A DNA stretch of 64,000 nt from Elusimicrobia bacterium GWC2_64_44 (GTDB lineage: Bacteria; Elusimicrobiota; Elusimicrobia; Elusimicrobiales; UBA9959): NCBI GenBank assembly GCA_001799845.1, contig MGUG01000031.1, positions 1 through 64,000 on the forward strand, in the 5' to 3' direction. Shown here in pieces: positions 47,220-55,532 of the stretch. Positions within the stretch are counted from its first letter, which is position 1; each line of letters opens with the position of its first letter. The position numbers and the translations under genes were made by a program. The notes under the pieces were generated by a model. It was not told where the DNA came from. It searched no databases and was given only the letters and a program-made list of their open reading frames with translations.

Positions 47220-50200
47220 CTACGGGGCCGTCCTGGCGCCGCGCCCGCCATAGCGGCTGTCGCGCGAGTCGGTCGGGGCGCTGATTATCGTGCGGTCGGA
47301 AACCTTGGCGTACTGCGAATAATCGCCAAAGCTTCCACCGCGCAGCCCTTTCCCGGCCGCGTCCGCGGCCGGCCAGCTGGACGGCCAGATCAGGGTGCCG
47401 TTGCCCTCGCCGGGCACTACGAGATGCGAACAGTTGATGACATACTCGAATACATTGCCGGCCAGGTCGGCCAGGCCGTAGGGGCTGGCTCCGGTCTGGG
47501 CAGGCGTGCGGTAGGCGTCGCCGCTCATATAGCGCCCGCTGTCCAGTACTTTCCGCGGCGGATCCGGGGTGTAGTAATTCATGTAATGCTTAAAGTGCGT
47601 CCCGCCTTCGTTCGGAGGCGCATACAAGGCGGCGTCGGGCGCGTCCCCGCCCCAGGGATAAACGCGCGCGTCGGCGTTCAGGTCGCGGGCGGCTTTCTCG
47701 AATTCCATTTCCGTGGGCGGCCGCAGGCCTGCCCAGCTCAGAAAGCTCCACGTATCCGTAGTGGAAAGGTAATTCTTGGCCGCGAAGCGGTCCGCGGCCT
47801 CGTACATGCCGGAGTTGGTCATATAGTGGCCGCTGTCGTTATTGTTGGAATACAGCACCGTGGCGTCGGCCGAGGGGATGTTATTGAGGAAATCGGCGTA
47901 CTGACCCTGGGTGATCTCGTAGCGCATCAGGTAGAACGGGTTATAGCCGTTAGGCCAGCCGGCCGAGGCGCCGGAAGGCAGGTCGCCCGCCCCCACTGTA
48001 GCCGGCCCGGCGATATTATTTACCCCGGTTCCCCCCAGGTTGTCGACGTTATACTGGAATCCCCCCATGGGCACCCGCACCATGGAGACGGCGAACACCT
48101 TAACCACTGCGTTGCCGCCCGTCACGCCATCGTCTGCGTATTTCCAGGTCACGGTGGCCGCGGCGGTCCAGTAGGCGGCGGTATTAGTATGGTTCAAGAA
48201 CACGCCCTTCTTGTCGCTCACGGCCGCTAGCGTGGCGCCGGCGCCCACCTGGCCGCCGGTCAGGGTGGCGTGGTTCCAGGTGCCATCGGCCCCGGCCTGA
48301 GTGGAGAACTTCACGAAGACCCAGTCGGCGGTATTATAGATGGCGCCACCGGCTGTTGAGCCCTGGAACAGGTTGTTTTCCTTTATCCTGAACCCGATAT
48401 TCACGCCGTCCACGGTGGGGCTGGAAAGCGTCACCTGCGTCACCGCCAGGTTATTTACCGGCATGCCGGAGGCCAGCTCCCCGGTAGTGAACGACTGCGT
48501 AGCCGACCACTGGCCGTAGGCGCCGCTTTCCGGCGTCCTTACCCTGACGCTCCAGTAGTAGGTCGTATTGGATATTAAGGACGTCGCCGTGCTGTAGAAC
48601 ACGAAGGTTGCGGTGCTGTTGTAGAGGAAAGAGTCGCCCGCGGCCGCAAGCGTTGCGTCCTGTCCGGAGAAAGCGCCATAAGACAGGAAGGACTGCGCGG
48701 CTGTCTGGTCGAAGCCGTCCATCCCCCAGATCGGCGCCGCTATATACTGGTCATAGCCCACCTTATAGGCGTACTGCGCCACGCTGGAGCCCCATTCCGG
48801 CATGGCGCGCAGGGCTGGCGCCATCGAAACGCCGGTGGCCCCGTTGGCGGGCCAAAGCGGCAAGGCCCTGGTGGTAGGCCAGTTCACGAAACTGTACGGG
48901 TCGTTCTCATGCAGCGCGCCCCATTTGCCCTCCGGGTGCGACACAAAGAGGTAGGAACCTGGCTCCAGCCGGCTGGCGTTCACGTTCACGTCAGTGCCGC
49001 CGAGGTCGAAGTAGACTTCGTTAAATTCCGAGTTGCCCATCGAATAATAGCCGCCGCCGAACTCTATGGCGGTGGCGCCCGGGGTCAGGGACCGGAAGGT
49101 GACGCTGGAGAAATTGATCCTGCCCTCCGCGCCGGGGGTGGACAGGTATATGCCGAACTTACCGCCCGCGAAAGTTGTGGAGGCCACCTCCAGCTTTCCC
49201 CCGTTATACGCGTCGTAGCGGACGCCGTAACCATCGGCCCCGGTAACAAGGGTAGTGGTGGCGAGGAGCACGCCGGAGCTGCCGCCGGTCGCCCAGAACG
49301 CTATGCCGGAAGGGTTAAGGGCGGCCAGCACGCTGCCGCGCAGCAGCGTGACCGTGGAGCCCCTGACCTCCAGCCCTGCGGCGGGGCCCTGCAGGTAGCA
49401 ATCGTAGATGGTGTTAGTTGAGGAATAGTTCACTATCATGCCGGCGTAGGCCCCGCCGGTCATGGTGCTCCGGGTAAAACTATTGTTGTCGGACCGGGTA
49501 TCAAGCCTGACGCCGACGTCCCCGGCTGCCGCCGACAGCAGGGAATGGTCCACTTTGTTCAGCGAAGATTCAAAGAGCCTGAGGGCCGTAAAACCGGCCG
49601 CCCCGGTGGTGATGGTGGAATACGAAACGGTGAGGCTGCTGATGTTGGTGGCCTCCAGGCCGTCTCCTTCGTCGCTGTAGAGGTCGCTGGCCGTAAAGCT
49701 GATATTGTGAGAGGTATCCAGCTTCACTGCGGCCAGGCCGGCGCCCGCCGCCTGGATCCGGCTCTGCGTGACCGTGTTATAGTTACCCGCGCCCATGACC
49801 TTCAGGCCGTAACCGCCGCCGGTGCCGGGCGCGTGCAGCAGGCTCTGCGAGATGGTATTGGTGGAGGAGCCGCCCAGGTAAAGACCGCCAAGGCCGCCGC
49901 CGCCAGCTATGGTGCTCTTATACACGCTGTTGCCATAGCCGTAGAACAGCGCACCATAGGTGTTCGGGGCGGCCAGGTAGGAGTTGTCTACGGCCGTAAA
50001 GTGGCCCTGGTTCTTAAGAGCGGCGGAGAATGCCCCGTTCCAGTTGGTGGTGACCGTGCTGTACTCCACGCGGGTGCTGTCCCCAGACCAGTCCACCAGG
50101 ATCCCCTGGCCGGAATCGGCGTGGATACAGCTGCCGCTTATGGTATTACTGGAGGAGGCTGAATAAACGCCGACGGCGCTCAGGAAGTCGGCGGTTACGC

Positions 50201-53200
50201 TGGAGAGCGTCAGCCTGCTCCAGCCCCCGTCCATCTTAACACCGTACTGCGCTCCGGGCACCGAAATTGTGGAATACTCCACCACGCTGCGGCTGGAAAG
50301 AGAAATGCCGGCGGTCATAATCCGGGAGGCTGGGTCCAGGACGTTCACCCGGGAAATAAGCGCCGAGGAGGAAGAAGACAGCACGCCGTATGGAACGTAG
50401 ACTTGCGGCGTAATAGTGAACCCCTGCACGGTCACGCTGTCCACCACAAGGCGGAACGCGGGGAAAGTCGCCGGGGGATTTATGACCGGCGCGGAGCTCA
50501 GGAAAGTCGGGTCAGACATGAGGATGAGGCGGGCGGTGGGGCTGTCCCAGCCGCGGATCCTGAAGCCTTCTACACTTATCTGTTCGTTGTAGGTCTGGGT
50601 GTCGCGCACCACCACGCAGGCGGCGGTGGAAACGTCGGTAGGCATGGCCGAGAGGGCCTGCTGGATGCCGATGAAATCGCCGGTGCCGTCCTGCCTGACG
50701 TTGAGGGCGTAGGCGCACTGGGCCGGCAGCGGCCACTCCACGGCGCTCCAGCCGGGCGACATGTAGACGTCCGCGCCCGGCATGTGGCGCAGCACGGCGG
50801 TGGACGCCGAAACGCCGTCGTAGCCGGTCCAGAGCACGTCTATGCCGCCGGCGTTATTGTGCCAGCCGGACCAGCGCAGCTGCGGGTAGCGCTGCTCTCC
50901 GTCGGGCTCGTCGGTAAGTTCGTCGATGGTATCCCAGGCGCCCATGGAATGAGTATAGACGCTGCCCTTCAGGTTCACGGCGGAGTTCAGGGTGTCCGAG
51001 CCCGACCAGAGCACGTAGACGTTGCCCAGGGCGTCCGCCGCGGCGGAAGGGTATTTCTGCGGCTGCGTCGGCTCCGCCTGCAGGTAATTGGCCGCGGTCC
51101 AATTGCCGCCGTGGGGCCGCACGGCGTACTTTATCCGGCTGTTGCCGCTGTTGGAGGCGTCGGCAGCGTACCAGGCGGCGAAGAGGTTCTTGCCGGAGTC
51201 TATGGTCAGCGTCGGCTCACCCTGGTGGAAGATGCCGCCGTCGGTGATGACGGTCCACGGGCCCCAGCCGGTAGAGAGGGTGCGCGAGGAGTAGACTATG
51301 TCTTCGGTTACGTTGCTGAGGGCGTTATGAGCGTGCCTGGCCACCACATGCAGGCCATCGTGGTCGTCTATGGCCAGCGCCGGGTAATCCGCCTGCTTGC
51401 CGTCGTCGTTGACGGAGACATAGGGCGTCCAGACCACGTCCGTGGCGGTGCGCGAGGAATAGCGGATGCTGCTGCTGCCTGGCCCTCCGGGAGAATCCTC
51501 TCCGGACCAGAGCACGTGCACACCGTCATTAGAGTCCAAAGCCACGGAGAAGGTTCCCTCTATACCCTCGAAAGAGGCGGCCGGGATCTTTACCGGCAAG
51601 GTCCAGCCGGTCAGCGTGGAAGAGGAGTAAACGCACTTGGGCTCATCACCGCCCGAGCCGTCCAACGAATTATTGAGGCCGCCCCAGACCAGGTGCAGGC
51701 CGTCTTTGGAGTCAACGGCCAGCGCGGGCGAATATTGGTCGTAAGAATTTGGCGCGCCCTCGTCGCCCAGCGTTTCAACCGGGGTCTGGGTGGTATCCGC
51801 CCAGGTCAGGCCGTTATCGAGCGATTTGGACACAAAGACGCGGGCCTTGCCGAAATACATTTTGAGGTAGGCCGCGTACAGGGCGCCCTGCGAATCGCGG
51901 ACCACGGTGCGGCCCCAGTTATAGTTCGCTGCGCTCCAGGTTACGCTGGAGATAATGGCCCCGCCCAGCGGGCGCCGCAGGGTGAGAGTGGAGCCCAGCA
52001 GGGTCCAGGCGTAGTCGCTCTCCATGACGCCGTTCTTGGCCAGCACCCGCACGAAGTAGGTGGTCTTGGGCTGCAGGTCGTTGAAGCTATAATAGTCTTC
52101 CCAGATGCTGTTCCACCTGACATCGCCCCTGAAGTCCGCGGAGGTAGCGGCCTGCACTTCGAACTTTGCCCCGTTGCCGCTGTAGCCGCCGGCCACGGAG
52201 CCTGAGGACCAGCGGACGGTCAGGCTGCCGTCTCCCACATAGCTGAAGGGAGACGCCCCGCCTTCCGGCACGGTAGAGTAAGCCAGGGTATAAGTTTGCG
52301 GGCCGCCGCGCTCGGCGCTTTCCATGCCGTTCTGGTTGCGGACCTTGCCCTTCAGCGAGTACTGCCTGTTGGGCTGCAGCCCGGTGAAAACTTTGGTCAC
52401 GCCGGGATTATAGACGGTTGCGGAGGCCAGCTCTACGATGTTGAAGCCGCCCAGCAGGTAGATCTTGCCGCCCAGCGTCACCGCCGCAGCGTTCTCCCTG
52501 GCGGCAGGCAGCGGCGCAGCCGAGGCCCAGGTGTTGGAGCCGGGCTCATAGACGTCCGCGCGCGCCTGGGGGTTCACCCCGTCATGGCCGCCGATGGCGT
52601 AAACTTTGCCGCCGGCAACGGCCCCCGAAAGGTTGCGGCGCGCCGCGGGCAGGCGGGCGCGCGGCGTCCACACTTTGGAATCCGGATCATATTCCTCGTT
52701 ATCGTCGCTGTACCCGACCAGGTTTTTGTAGCCGCCCAAAGCATACAGCCTGCCGTTCACCGCCGCCAGCGCCAGGCCCCAGCGCGGGGTGAGCAGGGCC
52801 GTCTCCGTCTTCCAGGAGTTGGAAGCAGGGTCGTACACCTCGGTCTTGTTGTAAACGGCCCCGTCGTCGCCGCCCACGGCGTACAGCTTGCCGCGCAGCG
52901 CGGCCAGGCCGAAGGCGGCGCGCGGAGTTGGCATAGGGGCCATGACGCTCCAGCTGTTGGTCGCCGGGTCATAGGCTTCGTTCACCGTCTGAAGTGCGGA
53001 GCCTACATCAAGGCCGCCCACGGCGTAGATCTTGCCGCCTACTACGGCCGCGGACAGGCCGTATCGGTAGACGTTCAGGTCGCCCCTGAAGGTCCAGCCC
53101 GGGGGTTGCGGGGTATACTGGTAGTTGCTCTGGTTCGCGTTCACGGGGCTGCCTGCGGACAGACCGCCTATCAGGTAGAGCTGGCCGTTGAGGGCCGCGG

Positions 53201-54410
53201 CGGCGGCCTGCGCGCGCCTGACCCATGGTATGGGCGAAAGTTCGGCCCAGCTGCCGCTGTTGGTGGTCCACGCGTTGGTGTAGGCGTTATCCAGGGCCAG
53301 GTCCGCTCCGGACAACCCCAGGCCCAGGTTGGTGAAAGTGGAGCCATAGACCGACGCCGTAATGGACCAGCTGGAGACCTCGTCGATAAAAATTTCTCCC
53401 GGGGGTTCGATATGGGTCAGGACGGGAAGGACGGAAGCGTAATAGGTGGTGATAGCCCAGAGCGAGCCCACGCGTATGTAGTAAGTGGTGTTAGGCGTGA
53501 GGCCGGAGAGGTTGAACGCGGTGCCGCCGGTCTGTCCGCCCAGAAGTTCGCCGGTGAGATCCTGGGCTGTGGACGCCTCCACCAGGTAGCCGCGCAGGTT
53601 GCCGGTGGATGTCCAGGTGAGGTCCATGCCATACTGCTGGACATTGTTGGGCATCAGGTTCTCGGGTACCGGGTAGAAGGGGGTTATCACCACCTGCCCG
53701 TCCCGCCCCATGCCGCCCTGAAAGCCTGCGGTTTTATAGGCGCCGCCGCCGCCGCCGCCTGGCGTGCCCCCGTTATCCCCGGACGCCGTACCGCTGCCAT
53801 TGCCGCCCGCGCCGGCGTTGATAGGCGGCGTTCCGCCTATTATTCCGCTGCCGGGACTCCCTGGCGAATAGTTTCCGGCCGAAGAACCGGCCCCGCCGCC
53901 GTACGCGGTGGCGCCGATGGCGCCGCTGCCGCCCATGTAAGTTATATCTCCGGGCCCGCCCGTGCCCCCGGTGCCGGGCCCCGTGCCGTTAGTCCCGCCG
54001 CCGCCGCCGCCCATGGCGGCCAATGTCGGGCCGTCTATAAAAAAGCTCTGGCCGCCGGAGGTGCCGGGGGCGCTGGACATTCCCGTACCGCCCAGGCCGA
54101 CGGTCACGTTATAGCTGTTGCCTGGCACTACAGGGAGGCTGTTCCTTCTGGCGTAACCGCCGCCGCCGCCGCCGGAGCCGCCCTGCCCGCCGCCGGTCCC
54201 GCCGCCGCCGCCGCCGCCGCCGCCCCAGACTTCGGCCTTGACCAAAGTAACGCCTTCAGGAGCGGTCCAGCTGCCGCTGGCCGTGAAAGTGGAGGTCACT
54301 GCCAGCGCCGGCCGCGCCGAGCCCCCGAAAACAATCAGGCCCAAAAGCAGCCACAAAAGGCTCCTGCTGCCTTTTGTGGGAATTATGGTAATGAACGCTT
54401 TAAGGAACAT
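47220..54410 (-). CDS. 2396-aa secreted mosaic protein (Gly-rich, Kelch, BNR-like, beta-helix, SUMF1-fold C-terminus)
   Basis: A leader peptide (hydrophobic SLLWLLLGLIVFGG, cleavage near residue 37) is followed by a Gly-rich domain (about 40-230) opening with TFTASGSWTAPEGVTLVKAEVWG, as in glycine-rich surface proteins. Then come FN3-like segments, six or so Kelch repeats (about 380-660), another FN3, a BNR-propeller-like region (about 815-1225; SLDNGLTWAD, ALAVDSKDGLHLVW), one beta-helix module (head at about 1227) and an Ig/FN3 stretch. The C-terminus is a SUMF1/formylglycine-generating-enzyme-fold domain (about 2107-2396; MRYEITQGQYADFLN, RPPTEMEFEKAAR, GLADLAGNVFEYV, GLRGGSF). The Cys pair of active FGE is absent after RGGSF, so this domain is probably structural or binding. 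The ATG has no Shine-Dalgarno sequence but follows a six-codon leader ORF by one base. No FlgD-like domain is present. Confidence 0.88.
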   Translation of the reverse strand: MFLKAFITIIPTKGSRSLLWLLLGLIVFGGSARPALAVTSTFTASGSWTAPEGVTLVKAEVWGGGGGGGGGTGGGQGGSGGGGGGYARRNSLPVVPGNSYNVTVGLGGTGMSSAPGTSGGQSFFIDGPTLAAMGGGGGGTNGTGPGTGGTGGPGDITYMGGSGAIGATAYGGGAGSSAGNYSPGSPGSGIIGGTPPINAGAGGNGSGTASGDNGGTPGGGGGGAYKTAGFQGGMGRDGQVVITPFYPVPENLMPNNVQQYGMDLTWTSTGNLRGYLVEASTAQDLTGELLGGQTGGTAFNLSGLTPNTTYYIRVGSLWAITTYYASVLPVLTHIEPPGEIFIDEVSSWSITASVYGSTFTNLGLGLSGADLALDNAYTNAWTTNSGSWAELSPIPWVRRAQAAAAALNGQLYLIGGLSAGSPVNANQSNYQYTPQPPGWTFRGDLNVYRYGLSAAVVGGKIYAVGGLDVGSALQTVNEAYDPATNSWSVMAPMPTPRAAFGLAALRGKLYAVGGDDGAVYNKTEVYDPASNSWKTETALLTPRWGLALAAVNGRLYALGGYKNLVGYSDDNEEYDPDSKVWTPRARLPAARRNLSGAVAGGKVYAIGGHDGVNPQARADVYEPGSNTWASAAPLPAARENAAAVTLGGKIYLLGGFNIVELASATVYNPGVTKVFTGLQPNRQYSLKGKVRNQNGMESAERGGPQTYTLAYSTVPEGGASPFSYVGDGSLTVRWSSGSVAGGYSGNGAKFEVQAATSADFRGDVRWNSIWEDYYSFNDLQPKTTYFVRVLAKNGVMESDYAWTLLGSTLTLRRPLGGAIISSVTWSAANYNWGRTVVRDSQGALYAAYLKMYFGKARVFVSKSLDNGLTWADTTQTPVETLGDEGAPNSYDQYSPALAVDSKDGLHLVWGGLNNSLDGSGGDEPKCVYSSSTLTGWTLPVKIPAASFEGIEGTFSVALDSNDGVHVLWSGEDSPGGPGSSSIRYSSRTATDVVWTPYVSVNDDGKQADYPALAIDDHDGLHVVARHAHNALSNVTEDIVYSSRTLSTGWGPWTVITDGGIFHQGEPTLTIDSGKNLFAAWYAADASNSGNSRIKYAVRPHGGNWTAANYLQAEPTQPQKYPSAAADALGNVYVLWSGSDTLNSAVNLKGSVYTHSMGAWDTIDELTDEPDGEQRYPQLRWSGWHNNAGGIDVLWTGYDGVSASTAVLRHMPGADVYMSPGWSAVEWPLPAQCAYALNVRQDGTGDFIGIQQALSAMPTDVSTAACVVVRDTQTYNEQISVEGFRIRGWDSPTARLILMSDPTFLSSAPVINPPATFPAFRLVVDSVTVQGFTITPQVYVPYGVLSSSSSALISRVNVLDPASRIMTAGISLSSRSVVEYSTISVPGAQYGVKMDGGWSRLTLSSVTADFLSAVGVYSASSSNTISGSCIHADSGQGILVDWSGDSTRVEYSTVTTNWNGAFSAALKNQGHFTAVDNSYLAAPNTYGALFYGYGNSVYKSTIAGGGGLGGLYLGGSSTNTISQSLLHAPGTGGGYGLKVMGAGNYNTVTQSRIQAAGAGLAAVKLDTSHNISFTASDLYSDEGDGLEATNISSLTVSYSTITTGAAGFTALRLFESSLNKVDHSLLSAAAGDVGVRLDTRSDNNSFTRSTMTGGAYAGMIVNYSSTNTIYDCYLQGPAAGLEVRGSTVTLLRGSVLAALNPSGIAFWATGGSSGVLLATTTLVTGADGYGVRYDAYNGGKLEVASTTFAGGKFGIYLSTPGAEGRINFSSVTFRSLTPGATAIEFGGGYYSMGNSEFNEVYFDLGGTDVNVNASRLEPGSYLFVSHPEGKWGALHENDPYSFVNWPTTRALPLWPANGATGVSMAPALRAMPEWGSSVAQYAYKVGYDQYIAAPIWGMDGFDQTAAQSFLSYGAFSGQDATLAAAGDSFLYNSTATFVFYSTATSLISNTTYYWSVRVRTPESGAYGQWSATQSFTTGELASGMPVNNLAVTQVTLSSPTVDGVNIGFRIKENNLFQGSTAGGAIYNTADWVFVKFSTQAGADGTWNHATLTGGQVGAGATLAAVSDKKGVFLNHTNTAAYWTAAATVTWKYADDGVTGGNAVVKVFAVSMVRVPMGGFQYNVDNLGGTGVNNIAGPATVGAGDLPSGASAGWPNGYNPFYLMRYEITQGQYADFLNNIPSADATVLYSNNNDSGHYMTNSGMYEAADRFAAKNYLSTTDTWSFLSWAGLRPPTEMEFEKAARDLNADARVYPWGGDAPDAALYAPPNEGGTHFKHYMNYYTPDPPRKVLDSGRYMSGDAYRTPAQTGASPYGLADLAGNVFEYVINCSHLVVPGEGNGTLIWPSSWPAADAAGKGLRGGSFGDYSQYAKVSDRTIISAPTDSRDSRYGGRGARTAP

Positions 54411-54454
54411 GTCAATTTACCGCTGCCGACATCAAAAGGCTCCTGCTGCCTTTT
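54351..54454 (-). promoter_or_regulatory. Twin hairpins with identical AGCAGGA loops flanking the start of the 2396-aa gene
   Basis: Hairpin A (54434-54454) has stem AAAAGGC/GCCTTTT. Hairpin B (54351-54379) has the same 7-bp core extended by four pairs (CCACAAAAGGC/GCCTTTTGTGG). Both show the 7-nt loop AGCAGGA in the minus-strand RNA. A lies before the leader ORF, B within codons 11-21 of the gene. GGA in hairpin loops is the pattern bound by CsrA-type regulators (established for CsrA; its use here is inference). A could also serve as a weak terminator of the upstream gene. Confidence 0.5.
54412..54432 (-). CDS. Six-codon leader ORF (MSAAVN) coupled to the 2396-aa gene
   Basis: On the minus strand an AGGAG is followed after 7 bases by ATG (54432-54430), five more codons and TGA (54414-54412). 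One base later comes the ATG of the 2396-aa protein, which has no Shine-Dalgarno sequence of its own. This is the layout of termination-reinitiation coupling. The AGGAG overlaps the loop of the hairpin at 54434-54454, so access could be regulated. The product is unlikely to have a function itself. Confidence 0.5.
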   Translation of the reverse strand: MSAAVN

Positions 54455-54460
54455 TACAAA

Positions 54461-55348
54461 CTACGGCGCTATTTCCGCAGGGGCCAGCAGCGGGTTGCCC
54501 TTTATGGCGGCAACCCACTCCCGCAATTCCCTGTCGTTTATCCGCACGGGCAGTTTCTTAACGCTCTTGAGGTAGTCTTCAGTGGTGAGTTTAGCAACGG
54601 CCAAGGTCTCGAAATAGTATTTTTCGCCTTCTGTCTTTATCAGCCGGACGAACTTTATGGCGGTCTCGTCCTCTATGGGCTCAGGCTTAACCTCGCCGGG
54701 TTTTAAAACCTTCAAATGCTCTTCGATGAACGCCGCCTCCAGGGGAGACCAGAGCCGCCGGGGCTCCGCCCCCTTGGGAGCGGAAGTGTCCTCTTCCGCG
54801 GTATAGGCCGCCGTGGACCAGGCCAGGCCGCGCGCAACGCCTATCTCTTTAAAAGCCTTCTTCTTGGCTATATCCGCCAGCGCGCCGTCGCGCAGGGCGA
54901 AGGCTGCCGCCTGCACCGCCGGGTCATTCCTCACATATTCCCGGATAAACCGCTGCGCCAGTATGGGCCGCACGAAGACCCGCTCATAGCGAGGTCCGCC
55001 GCCGCCGAGGCGCTTCTTGACGCAGGCCAGGATGTCCGGGGCGCGCGTCTCGGCGTCTATGCGCGCGCTCTCCCTGTCGTAATCCGCCCTGGTGATGGGG
55101 CGGGCGGCCCGGCGCGCCAGTATTTCTTCCAGTATAGCGGCCTCCAGCAGGCGCATGAAACCGGCCCGGCGGGAGGTAATGGCGTCCGGGCCGTAGCAGG
55201 CCTGCGCCGCCTGCCAGTCGCCTATATCCTGTTCAAAGATTCCGCCGCCGCCCGCCGTGGCCACGGGCGCGGCGGCTCCCGCCGTCGGAAAAAAGGCAAA
55301 AAGCGCCCCAACGGCGAAAAGGCGACCCATTAATAGGACTCTTCCCAT
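54461..55348 (-). CDS. Periplasmic parvulin/SurA-like protein (divergent)
   Basis: A 295-aa protein with a signal peptide; either the ATG at 55348 or the in-frame ATG at 55330 could start it. The body is helical, with a SurA-N-like stretch (about 60-150; LLEAAILEEILARRAA, FVRPILAQRFIREYVRND). It is followed by a segment resembling the end of a PpiC-type rotamase domain (HLKVLKPGEVKPEPIEDETAIKFVRLI). The core parvulin active-site residues are not recognisable, so it may act as a chaperone rather than an isomerase. It is the first gene of the surface cluster and would be transcribed ahead of the giant proteins, fitting a role in their periplasmic folding. The family call is tentative. Confidence 0.45.
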   Translation of the reverse strand: MGRVLLMGRLFAVGALFAFFPTAGAAAPVATAGGGGIFEQDIGDWQAAQACYGPDAITSRRAGFMRLLEAAILEEILARRAARPITRADYDRESARIDAETRAPDILACVKKRLGGGGPRYERVFVRPILAQRFIREYVRNDPAVQAAAFALRDGALADIAKKKAFKEIGVARGLAWSTAAYTAEEDTSAPKGAEPRRLWSPLEAAFIEEHLKVLKPGEVKPEPIEDETAIKFVRLIKTEGEKYYFETLAVAKLTTEDYLKSVKKLPVRINDRELREWVAAIKGNPLLAPAEIAP

Positions 55349-55387
55349 CTGTGTTGACTAAACTCAAATTTTACCAAACCACATAAT

Positions 55388-55416
55388 ATAATAATAGATA
55401 AAGGTTTTTTTGGCAA
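55388..55416 (-). promoter_or_regulatory. Sigma-70 promoter for the surface cluster
   Basis: On the minus strand TTGCCA (55416-55411), a 17-bp spacer and TATTAT (55393-55388) lie about 40 bp before the parvulin-like gene, in an A/T-rich patch of otherwise GC-rich DNA. The predicted start is near 55381. It is the only good promoter seen for the eight-gene run. Confidence 0.65.
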
Positions 55417-55448
55417 TGACACCTTGGTCACACGTAACCAGAAGCACA

Positions 55449-55477
55449 TTGCCAAGCCATGCATTCTGGGGTATAAT
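55449..55477 (+). promoter_or_regulatory. Sigma-70 promoter of the FecR-domain gene
   Basis: TTGCCA (55449-55454), a 17-bp spacer and a perfect TATAAT (55472-55477). The predicted start is near 55484, giving a leader of about 49 nt. It is divergent from the surface-cluster promoter, with the two -35 elements 32 bp apart. Confidence 0.8.
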
Positions 55478-55496
55478 TTTAAAGATGGGTTAGTCA

Positions 55497-55524
55497 TGCC
55501 CCGCCGCGCGGGGCAAAGGCGAGG
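55497..55524 (+). promoter_or_regulatory. Leader hairpin next to the FecR-gene ribosome-binding site
   Basis: TGCCCCGC (55497-55504) pairs perfectly with GCGGGGCA (55508-55515) around a 3-nt loop. The Shine-Dalgarno GAGG (55521-55524) follows six bases later and the ATG is at 55533. It could stabilise the 5' end of the mRNA or modulate initiation. Confidence 0.6.
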
Positions 55525-55532
55525 ATATACAT

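Noticed and set aside
47220-54410. Diversity-generating retroelement target
   Set aside because: The C-type-lectin-like fold fits, but no reverse transcriptase, accessory protein or template repeat was seen in the window.
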